Below, piece by piece: positions 1 to 6,518 of a stretch of DNA of 6,518 nucleotides. Source of the DNA: Chromatiaceae bacterium (GTDB lineage: Bacteria > Pseudomonadota > Gammaproteobacteria > Chromatiales > Chromatiaceae); NCBI GenBank assembly GCA_016880695.1, contig JAEHCY010000005.1, forward strand, positions 1-6,518, written 5' to 3'. The position numbers and the translations under genes are program-made. The notes under the pieces were generated by a model. That model worked only from the letters and a program-made list of their open reading frames with translations, made no database searches and was not told where the DNA came from. Numbering within the stretch: position 1 is the stretch's first letter; each line of letters opens with the position of its first letter.

Positions 1-1269
<1,269 letters not shown>

Positions 1270-1273
<4 letters not shown>

Positions 1274-1644
1274 AGCGTCCTCCCCAGAACCAGTCCGAAC
1301 CAGCAGGCGGCGAGGCACACCAGCACGCTCACCCAGATGTTGGCAAACGCCCGCGCCAGGTAGCCCTGCTCGATCAACACCAGGGTCTCGATGGAGAAGC
1401 TCGAGAAGGTCGTGAAGGCGCCAAGAAAGCCAACCAGCAGCAGGGCACGCAACTCCGCAGACAGGGGGCCGCGCTCGATCAGGACCACGTAGAGGAACCC
1501 CATCACCAGCGAGCCAGCGGCGTTGACCACCAACGTGCCCCAGGGGAAGGCTCGCCCGAGCAGGGCGTAGACCCCGTTGGCGACCCAGAACCGCCCGACG
1601 GCCCCGGCAGCGCCACCCACCACGATGGCCAGTAGTTCCCGCAC
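1270..1644 (-). CDS. crcB: Fluoride channel CrcB/Fluc
   Basis: Small inner-membrane protein of the Fluc family, which forms dual-topology dimers that let fluoride leave the cell and so protect it from fluoride toxicity. The 124 residues give four hydrophobic segments (about 2-27, 36-57, 66-92, 97-120). Family motifs are GGAAGAVGRF (10-19), GTLVVNAAGSLVMG (36-49) with the pore asparagine N41, and GFLGAFTTFSSF (72-83) with the Phe-box phenylalanines F80 and F83 and neighbouring polar residues. I chose the GTG at 1644 because GGGAGG (1654-1659) lies nine bases upstream and the product then begins MRELLAIVVGG, like other CrcB proteins. A GTG at 1653, giving 127 residues, directly abuts that site with no spacer and is less likely. 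The gene follows rarA after 81 bases and overlaps the DUF190 gene by four bases. Function is well supported by motifs; the exact start is moderately sure. Confidence 0.95.
1274..1285 (-). promoter_or_regulatory. Ribosome binding site for the DUF190 gene, inside crcB
   Basis: GGGGAGG (1279-1285) followed by the five-base spacer ACGCT and the GTG at 1273. It lies within the last codons of crcB. It fixes the DUF190 start at the GTGA overlap and implies that ribosomes finishing crcB can reinitiate there. The match and spacing are seen directly; coupling is inferred. Confidence 0.7.
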
Positions 1645-1653
1645 CGCGCACAC

Positions 1654-1659
1654 CCTCCC
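1654..1659 (-). promoter_or_regulatory. Ribosome binding site deciding the crcB start
   Basis: GGGAGG nine bases upstream of the GTG at 1644. A further in-frame GTG at 1651-1653 touches this element with no spacer, so the downstream GTG is preferred. A TCCC at 1669-1672 could pair with the GGGA of this site (1656-1659). Confidence 0.65.
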
Positions 1660-1663
1660 AGTT

Positions 1664-1726
1664 CGGCGGGGATTCTACAGGTTCGCTGGCGGCGATTCGA
1701 CGCCTCATCCCCGGCGCGGCGGGGAT
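1664..1726 (-). repeat. Three copies of a GC-rich word in the rarA-crcB gap
   Basis: On the plus strand CGGCGGGGAT occurs twice exactly, at 1664-1673 and 1717-1726, and ATCCCCG, the reverse complement of its last seven bases, occurs at 1707-1713. The pair 1707-1713 and 1720-1726 makes a perfect seven-base-pair hairpin with a six-base loop that touches the last base of the rarA stop codon. No T-run follows it on the minus strand, so it does not look like an intrinsic terminator; it could protect the rarA end of the message. In RNA, the 1707-1713 segment could instead pair with the copy just upstream of the crcB ribosome binding site. The repeats are seen directly; any function is inference. 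Confidence 0.6.
1672..1700 (-). promoter_or_regulatory. Possible weak sigma70-type promoter for crcB-DUF190-serS
   Basis: On the minus strand TAGAAT (1672-1677, four of six matches to the -10 consensus) lies 17 bases downstream of TCGAAT (1695-1700, three of six matches to the -35 consensus). Initiation would fall near 1665 and leave a leader of about 20 bases before the GTG at 1644. The spacing is ideal but the hexamers are poor, and such matches occur by chance. Read-through from rarA is an equally good explanation for expression of this cluster. Confidence 0.25.
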
Positions 1727-3045
1727 CAAGGCTCCTCGGGCTGGCCCTCTCGCGCCAGACGGTCGAGATCCGCCAGGTGGCCCAGCTTCTCCGCGATGCG
1801 GATCTCGAGCCCCCGCGGAACCGGGCGGTAGTAGCGCGGCTCACCCATGCCCTGGGGGAAATAGCGCTCCCCCGCGGCGTAGCCCTCGGGCTCGTCATGG
1901 GCATAGCGATAGGCCCGGCCGTGGCCGAGCTGCCGCATGAGGCGGGTGGGGGCATTGCGTAGGTGCTGGGGCACCTCCAGGGATCCGCGCTGCCGCACCT
2001 CTTCCTGGGCCTCACGCCATGCCAGGTAGACCGCGTTGCTCTTTGGGGCACAGGCCAGATAGACCACCGCCTGGGCGATGGCCAGCTCGCCTTCCGGGCT
2101 GCCGAGGCGTTCCTGCACATCCCAGGCATTGAGGGCCAGCTCCAGGGCGCGGGGATCCGCATTGCCGATATCCTCCGAGGCCATGCGCACCACACGGCGG
2201 GCGACGTAGAGGGGATCGCAACCGCCATCGATCATGCGCGCCAGCCAGTAGAGGGCGGCATCGGGAGCGGAACCGCGCACCGACTTGTGCAGGGCCGAGA
2301 TCTGGTCGTAGAAGACGTCACCGCCTTTGTCGAATCGGCGCCTGCCACCGGAAATCACCTCGCGTACCAGGGCCTCGGTTATCTCGGCGTCTTCGGTAAG
2401 GTCCGCCGCCAACTCCAGGAAGTTGAGCGCGCGCCGGGCATCGCCGTCCGCCGCCTCCGCCAGACGGGTGCGAAGCTCGGGCGCCAGGGTAAGACCGCGA
2501 GCGCCCAAGCCCTTGTGCGGGTCCGCCAGGGCGCGATCGAGAACCCGCTCCAGGTCCTCGACCCCGAGCGGCTTGAGGACATACACCCGGGCCCGCGAGA
2601 GAAGCGCGCTGATCACCTCGAAGGAAGGGTTCTCGGTGGTGGCCCCGATGAAGGTCAGGGTCCCCTCCTCCACATGGGGCAAGAGGGCGTCCTGTTGCGC
2701 CTTGTTGAAGCGATGCACCTCGTCGATGAAAAGCAGCGTCCCTCGCCCTTCGGCCGCCTGCACCCGGCGCGCCTCGGCGACGGCATCGCGGATATCCTTG
2801 ACCCCGGCCAGCACCGCAGACAACCGCAGGAAGTGCAATCCGCTGTAGCGGGCAACCAGCCTTGCCAGAGTGGTCTTACCGCTGCCTGGCGGGCCCCAGA
2901 AGATCAGGGAGTGGGGCCGATCCGACTCGATGGCCCGCCGCAGCGCCCTTCCGGGCGCGAGAAGGTGGGGCTGCCCGGCGAGCTCCTCGAGGGTCTCGGG
3001 ACGCATCCGATCCGCCAGCGGGCGCGTCATCGAGGCCTCGGCCAC
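1726..3045 (-). CDS. rarA: RarA/MgsA replication-associated recombination AAA+ ATPase
   Basis: Cytoplasmic AAA+ ATPase related to clamp loaders and Holliday-junction helicase RuvB, acting at stalled forks and on single-strand DNA gaps with SSB. The 439 residues match the family length. After an N-terminal segment with [14 protein letters not shown] (9-22) come Walker A GPPGSGKT (51-58), Walker B LLFIDE (104-109) leading into [17 protein letters not shown], sensor 1 region GATTENPSF (134-142), arginine-finger region SRAR (150-153) and sensor 2 GDARRALN (201-208). The C-terminal oligomerisation half holds [23 protein letters not shown] in two family-typical halves (245-267), [13 protein letters not shown] (328-340) and [13 protein letters not shown] (380-392). 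The frame opens with GTG nine bases after the lolA stop, with GAGG seven bases upstream. An ATG at 3030, giving 434 residues, also has GAGG at five bases, so either may be used. All catalytic motifs look intact. Likely co-transcribed with lolA and ftsK. Confidence 0.97.
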   Translation of the reverse strand: MAEASMTRPLADRMRPETLEELAGQPHLLAPGRALRRAIESDRPHSLIFWGPPGSGKTTLARLVARYSGLHFLRLSAVLAGVKDIRDAVAEARRVQAAEGRGTLLFIDEVHRFNKAQQDALLPHVEEGTLTFIGATTENPSFEVISALLSRARVYVLKPLGVEDLERVLDRALADPHKGLGARGLTLAPELRTRLAEAADGDARRALNFLELAADLTEDAEITEALVREVISGGRRRFDKGGDVFYDQISALHKSVRGSAPDAALYWLARMIDGGCDPLYVARRVVRMASEDIGNADPRALELALNAWDVQERLGSPEGELAIAQAVVYLACAPKSNAVYLAWREAQEEVRQRGSLEVPQHLRNAPTRLMRQLGHGRAYRYAHDEPEGYAAGERYFPQGMGEPRYYRPVPRGLEIRIAEKLGHLADLDRLAREGQPEEP

Positions 3046-3054
3046 GCCGGGGCC

Positions 3055-3720
3055 TCAGTTGGACTGAAACACGTCCATGCCGGGGGGTGGACGGTACTGG
3101 AACAGGGCGGCGTCCAGGACCGGGTTGCGCTCGACCTGAGAGAACCGAAAGCGGGTGATCTGCCCGAAGGCGTCTTCCATCTCCACGTTCTCGAGGCGGT
3201 CGCCGGAGAAACCCAGCTCGATCCGCTTTACCTCGCTCTCGTCCGACTTCGGGGAGAGCTGCACCCACTGCCGGCCACCCTTCTCGCCGAGGTCGCGGAT
3301 GGAGAAGTGCTTGTCGAGGGGGCCGGTGTCGCTCAGCACCAGCGCCGGAGTTCCCCGCAGCGCATTCTCCTGGCTCTGATGGGAGACCTGCTGGAGCTGG
3401 GCGTCGTACAGCCACACCCGGCTACCATCGGCCACGATCACCTGTTCGGCGGGCTTACGGTAGACCCAACGGAACTTGCCGGGACGCTGCAGATAGAAGG
3501 TGCCTTGCGCCTCCAGCTTCGAGCGGCCGTCCGCCGAGACGGTGGTCTGCGCAAACTCCGCCCGCAGGGTCCGCAGGCCCTCGAGATAAAGCCGCAGCCG
3601 CTCCGCTCCCCCCGCCGCCGGTGCGGCCGTCGCCGCTACCGACACCATCAGGGCCCAGGCGACGAGCGCAAGGCCCGCAAGAACGTTGGAAAATGGCTTG
3701 TTGAACATAACAGACTTCAT
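3055..3720 (-). CDS. lolA: Outer-membrane lipoprotein carrier protein LolA
   Basis: Periplasmic chaperone that receives lipoproteins from the LolCDE ABC transporter and passes them to LolB (or the outer membrane). The 221-residue precursor has a Sec signal peptide: basic start (Lys2, Lys8), hydrophobic core about 12-29, and an Ala-rich cleavage region around 30-36. The mature part has LRAEFAQTTVSADG (52-65), QGTFYLQRPGKFRWVYRKP (72-90) with the conserved RP-KFRW, VIVADGSRVWLYD (94-106) and a typical C-terminal region to residue 221. These match the half-open beta-barrel that binds acyl chains. The ATG at 3720 has a GGAG only one base upstream, and a second in-frame ATG at 3708 is 13 bases from it; neither spacing is ideal. 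Both give a working signal peptide. The gene lies 23 bases after ftsK and nine before rarA, as in other gammaproteobacteria. Confidence 0.96.
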   Translation of the reverse strand: MKSVMFNKPFSNVLAGLALVAWALMVSVAATAAPAAGGAERLRLYLEGLRTLRAEFAQTTVSADGRSKLEAQGTFYLQRPGKFRWVYRKPAEQVIVADGSRVWLYDAQLQQVSHQSQENALRGTPALVLSDTGPLDKHFSIRDLGEKGGRQWVQLSPKSDESEVKRIELGFSGDRLENVEMEDAFGQITRFRFSQVERNPVLDAALFQYRPPPGMDVFQSN

Positions 3721-3743
3721 ACTCCAAAGGTTTGCGCACGAGC

Positions 3744-6113
3744 CTACGCGTCCGGTGGCGGGGGCACCAGAACCTCGCGACTGCCGTTGGTCTCGGCGGC
3801 ACCCACGATGCCGATGCGCTCCATCTCCTCGATCAGGCGCGCGGCCCGGTTGTAGCCGATCTTCAGCCGGCGCTGCACCCCGGAGATCGAGGCCCGCCGC
3901 GTCTCGGTGACGATGCGCACGGCCTCATCGTACAGGGGATCCTGGTCCTCCAGATCGCCGTTGGGTTCGGGGTCCAGCCCCGGAATCCGCTCCGCCGTCT
4001 CCTGCAGAATGGTATCGATGTACTCGGGCTCGCCGAACTGCTTGAGGTAGTCGACCACCCGATGCACCTCGTGATCATCGACGAAGGCGCCATGGATCCG
4101 TTCGGGAAAGCTGGTCCCGGCGGAGACATAGAGCATATCGCCATGCCCGAGCAGATGCTCGGCCCCCATCTGGTCGATGATGACCCGCGAGTCGACCCGG
4201 GCGGAGACCTGGAAGGCCATGCGGGTGGGGATGTTGGCCTTGATCAGGCCGGTCAGCACGTCCACCGAGGGCCGCTGGGTGGCGAGCAAGAGATGGATGC
4301 CCGAGGCCCTCGCCTTCTGCGCCAGACGGGCGATCAGCTCCTCCACCTTCTTCCCCACCACCATCATCAGGTCGGCAAGCTCGTCGATGATGACCACGAT
4401 GTAGGGCAGATGCTCCAGCGGTGGCACCTCCGGCTTGCTGCCATTAAGCATCGGATCGGCAACGAACAGCGGATCGGGAATGGGCTCGCCGCTCTCCTCG
4501 GCATCGGCGATCTTACGGTTGAAGCCTGCGATATTACGCACCCCCAGTTTCGCCATGAGGCGATAGCGGTGCTCCATCTCCGCCACACACCAGCGCAGGG
4601 CGTTGGCCGCCTCCTTCATGTCGGTCACCACCGGCGTGAGCAGGTGCGGGATTCCTTCGTAGACCGACAGCTCCAGCATCTTGGGGTCGACCATGATCAG
4701 GCGCACGTCGCGCGGGGTGGCCTTGAACACCAGGCTCAAGATCATGGCGTTGATCGCCACCGACTTGCCCGAACCGGTGGTACCGGCGATCAGGGTGTGG
4801 GGCATGCGGGCCAGATCGGCCACCACCGGGCGGCCGGCGATGTCCACCCCCACACCGATGGTCAGGGGCGAGCGGGCATCGTTATAGGCCTTGGAGCGCA
4901 GCACCTCACTGAGGTAGACGGTCTCGCGGGTCTCGTTGGGAACCTCGAGACCGATCACCGACTTGCCGGGGATCACCTCCACCACCCGCACGCTGATGGT
5001 GGAAAGCGCGCGGGCAAGGTCTTTGGACAGGCTGGTGATCTTGCTCACCTTGGTCCCGGGTGCGAGCTGCAGCTCGAACAGAATGACCACCGGCCCCGGG
5101 TACACGGCCACGACCTGAGCCTCCACCCCGAAGTCCGCCAGCTTGAACTCCACCATGCGCGAGAGGGCCTCGAGGGCTTCCGCAGAGAGGGCTTTGCCGC
5201 TCTTGCGAACCGGGTCGAGAAGGTCGACTGGCGGCAAGAGCTGGGTGGAATCTGCCGCAACCGGCACTGGGAAGTTACCCTTGCGCGCGTGCACGATGGG
5301 TCCGCCCTTGGTCGGCACCAGATCGCTGGCTGACTCCGGCGGTTCGACGCTCCGCGATTTCTCCTGCTTTCTCGCCCTCCGCCGCTCCAGCGGCGGGGCC
5401 TCCCGCATAAAGGGCGCCGCCTCGGGCGCGACGTCGGGCTCGCTGACAGGGTCCTCCGCGCCACGGCGGAACGGTCGCGCCAACCACCCTGGCAACGCCA
5501 AGAGCCCACGCACCACCGCCAGTACCCCGGCACCGATGAGGTCGACGGCTGTGATCCAGGAGATCCCGGTAAACAGGGTGAAACCGGAGAAAAAGACCGC
5601 AATCAATAGCAACGCGCTGCCGGCGGGATTGAACGCCACCACCAGTTGCTGCTTGATCACCCGCCCAAGCACTCCGCCGGCGCCGCTGGGCCAGGGCAGG
5701 GTTAAAGAGTCCAGGTACAACGCCACCAGCGCGCTGCCGGCGGCGAGGGTGAGCAGAAAACCAATCAAGCGCAGGGCCAGCAGGTGCAAATGGGTGGCAC
5801 CGGGAGGCGGCGTACGCCGGAACACCAGGTAGGCGCTCCAGGCCACCATGATGGGAATCAGATAGGCGAAGGCGCCGAACAGATAGAGGGCCACATCCGC
5901 AAACCAGGCCCCGGCGCGTCCGCCAGCGTTTCCGATCGGTGCCACCGGCGCCGGACCTACAAAGGACCAGCCGGGATCCTTGGGTGAGTAGGTCGCGAGC
6001 GAGAGGACCAGGTAGAGGGCGGCACAGACCAAGATCCACATGGCCCCCTCGCGCAACGCGCGGGCCAGATGCTCGGAAAAGGTGAGTTGTCCTTGAGGGG
6101 TAGCCCGTCCCAA
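3744..6113 (-). CDS. ftsK: DNA translocase FtsK
   Basis: Septal DNA pump that joins division to chromosome segregation: its membrane part sits in the divisome and its hexameric motor moves DNA toward dif and activates XerCD. The 789 residues contain four clear membrane segments (about 25-42, 70-97, 109-133, 158-182), a further hydrophobic or amphipathic stretch (185-207), then a short charged, Pro-rich linker (about 212-300). Motor alpha domain is about 305-430. The RecA-like beta domain has Walker A GTTGSGKS (444-451), [17 protein letters not shown] (475-491) and Walker B VVIIDE (573-578) followed by [13 protein letters not shown] (610-622). The C-terminal winged-helix gamma domain (about 725-789), with [15 protein letters not shown] (745-759), reads KOPS. 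The length resembles the Pseudomonas protein; the very long linker of E. coli FtsK is absent. The start is TTG: an in-frame TAG is four codons upstream, and the LREGA segment (20-24) just before the first membrane helix is family-conserved. An ATG at 6041 has a better ribosome site but would delete it. Confidence 0.97.
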   Translation of the reverse strand: MGRATPQGQLTFSEHLARALREGAMWILVCAALYLVLSLATYSPKDPGWSFVGPAPVAPIGNAGGRAGAWFADVALYLFGAFAYLIPIMVAWSAYLVFRRTPPPGATHLHLLALRLIGFLLTLAAGSALVALYLDSLTLPWPSGAGGVLGRVIKQQLVVAFNPAGSALLLIAVFFSGFTLFTGISWITAVDLIGAGVLAVVRGLLALPGWLARPFRRGAEDPVSEPDVAPEAAPFMREAPPLERRRARKQEKSRSVEPPESASDLVPTKGGPIVHARKGNFPVPVAADSTQLLPPVDLLDPVRKSGKALSAEALEALSRMVEFKLADFGVEAQVVAVYPGPVVILFELQLAPGTKVSKITSLSKDLARALSTISVRVVEVIPGKSVIGLEVPNETRETVYLSEVLRSKAYNDARSPLTIGVGVDIAGRPVVADLARMPHTLIAGTTGSGKSVAINAMILSLVFKATPRDVRLIMVDPKMLELSVYEGIPHLLTPVVTDMKEAANALRWCVAEMEHRYRLMAKLGVRNIAGFNRKIADAEESGEPIPDPLFVADPMLNGSKPEVPPLEHLPYIVVIIDELADLMMVVGKKVEELIARLAQKARASGIHLLLATQRPSVDVLTGLIKANIPTRMAFQVSARVDSRVIIDQMGAEHLLGHGDMLYVSAGTSFPERIHGAFVDDHEVHRVVDYLKQFGEPEYIDTILQETAERIPGLDPEPNGDLEDQDPLYDEAVRIVTETRRASISGVQRRLKIGYNRAARLIEEMERIGIVGAAETNGSREVLVPPPPDA

Positions 6114-6179
6114 CGTTCGCGCCTATCTCTTCGGGTAATTTATTAAGATTAACAGATAATGGTTCGCACGATCTCGCGT
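6114..6179 (-). promoter_or_regulatory. AT-rich ald-ftsK intergenic region, probable ftsK promoter region
   Basis: The 66 bases between the ald stop and the ftsK TTG include a stretch (about 6139-6161) far richer in A and T than the rest of the window, as expected of a promoter or regulator site. I see several possible -10-like words on the minus strand, such as TAAATT and TAATAA, but none has a convincing -35 partner. An imperfect inverted repeat (ATCTCTT at 6125-6131 and AACAGAT at 6151-6157, six of seven pairs, 19 bases apart) spans the region. A five-base-pair stem (6173-6177 with 6184-6188) overlaps the ald stop codon but has no T-run after it, so a terminator is not supported. There is no full LexA box, only a CTGT half-site. 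Confidence 0.35.
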
Positions 6180-6518
6180 TTAAGCGAGCACACTCAATGC
6201 GGGATGGAGGATGCGGCCTGCCGCCAGATTGATCGCCCCAGCAAGCACCGGATCCTCCTGCCAATGCGGCTCGGCGAGACGCATCAGGTAGGGCATCAGG
6301 CTGGCACTGAGGGCCGCCGAGGCCGTGAGCGGTACCGCAGCCGGCATGTTGGTAACCCCAAAGTGCACCACTTCATGAAACCTGTAGGTGGGATTCTCGT
6401 AGGTGGTCGGGCGAATGGTCTCCACACAACCCCCCTGGTCCACGGAGACGTCGACCACCACGCTACCGGGCTGCATCGACGCCACCTGCGCTTCCGAAAC
6501 CAGCTTTGGTGTTCGCCC
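6180..6518 (-). CDS. ald: Alanine dehydrogenase, C-terminal 112 residues (5' end outside window)
   Basis: NAD-dependent L-alanine dehydrogenase, which interconverts alanine and pyruvate plus ammonium in the cytoplasm. The visible part is open from the right edge to the TAA stop. It contains PKLVSEAQVASMQPGSVVVD (residues 4-23 of the fragment), then the family signature VDQGGC with the Asp (residue 27) that corresponds to catalytic Asp270 of the Mycobacterium tuberculosis enzyme, ETIRPTTYENPTY (33-45) and VVHFGVTNMPAAVPLT (50-65). The NAD-binding core and the N-terminal half, about 260 residues by family length, lie outside the window. The DQGG signature argues against the related transhydrogenase alpha subunit. 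The tail after the signature is shorter than in the mycobacterial enzyme by about 16 residues, and the usual TSTxALTNAT is replaced by TASAALSASL. The gene is probably a separate unit from ftsK, since 66 AT-rich bases separate them. Confidence 0.88.
   Translation of the reverse strand, partial: GRTPKLVSEAQVASMQPGSVVVDVSVDQGGCVETIRPTTYENPTYRFHEVVHFGVTNMPAAVPLTASAALSASLMPYLMRLAEPHWQEDPVLAGAINLAAGRILHPALSVLA

Noticed and set aside
1645..1726. Fluoride riboswitch upstream of crcB.
   Set aside because: GGGGATGAGGCG on the minus strand resembles the start of known examples, but the matching pseudoknot partner, the AAC joint, and the UGAU followed by the closing strand and UAC are not present in order. 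Partial resemblance only.
1707..1726. Intrinsic terminator after rarA.
   Set aside because: The hairpin is good but is followed by GAGGCGTCG, with no run of T on the minus strand.
1963..3855. A 630-codon open frame on the plus strand opposite rarA and lolA.
   Set aside because: It lies antisense to two genes with intact family motifs, crosses gene boundaries, and its translation is rich in Gly, Arg, His, Leu and Gln with no recognisable domain. Long antisense frames are expected in GC-rich genomes with strong third-position bias.
3732..5333. A 533-codon open frame on the plus strand opposite ftsK.
   Set aside because: Same shadow effect: antisense to the FtsK motor, very His- and Asp-rich translation, no motif, and no separate promoter or ribosome site evident.
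5694..5701. A KOPS-like GGGCAGGG on the plus strand inside ftsK.
   Set aside because: The octamer matches GGGNAGGG, but at this GC content a couple of matches are expected by chance in a window this size, so one says nothing about replichore direction.
6151..6168. A LexA box upstream of ftsK, as in E. coli.
   Set aside because: CTGTTAATCTTAATAA on the minus strand has the CTGT half but lacks the closing CAG.

Overview
This window reads as ordinary core-genome DNA from a high-GC gammaproteobacterium. GC is roughly two-thirds by eye. The order ftsK-lolA-rarA-serS is the standard gammaproteobacterial block, and the FtsK and LolA sequences look gammaproteobacterial. The short FtsK linker and the neighbouring alanine dehydrogenase and crcB-DUF190 genes fit a Pseudomonas- or Chromatiales-like lineage better than an enteric one. 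I cannot name the genus from sequence alone.

Every gene I can support is on the minus strand, so transcription runs from the right end (6518) to the left end (1). In that order: the C-terminal part of an alanine dehydrogenase (6180-6518, running off the right edge); a 66-base AT-rich gap; ftsK (3744-6113); lolA (3055-3720); rarA (1726-3045); an 81-base gap with repeated GC-rich words; crcB (1270-1644); a DUF190 gene (962-1273) overlapping crcB by four bases; and the first 319 codons of serS (1-959, running off the left edge). There is no gene-free stretch longer than 100 bases. I see no RNA gene, mobile element, CRISPR array or prophage sequence.

The genes probably form one or two transcription units. 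ftsK, lolA and rarA are separated by only 23 and 9 bases and serve cell division and chromosome segregation, lipoprotein transport to the outer membrane, and replication-fork maintenance. crcB, the DUF190 gene and serS are packed even more tightly and form a second cluster that may have its own promoter or may be read through from rarA. crcB encodes a fluoride channel; the DUF190 protein is a small PII-like protein of unsettled function, apparently translated by coupling to crcB.

I did not find an undescribed system. The points most worth a second look are the crcB leader, where a seven-base word could pair with either of two partners and one partner could instead cover the ribosome binding site; the coupling of DUF190 to crcB within the rarA-serS interval; and the TTG start of ftsK with a second well-placed internal start.
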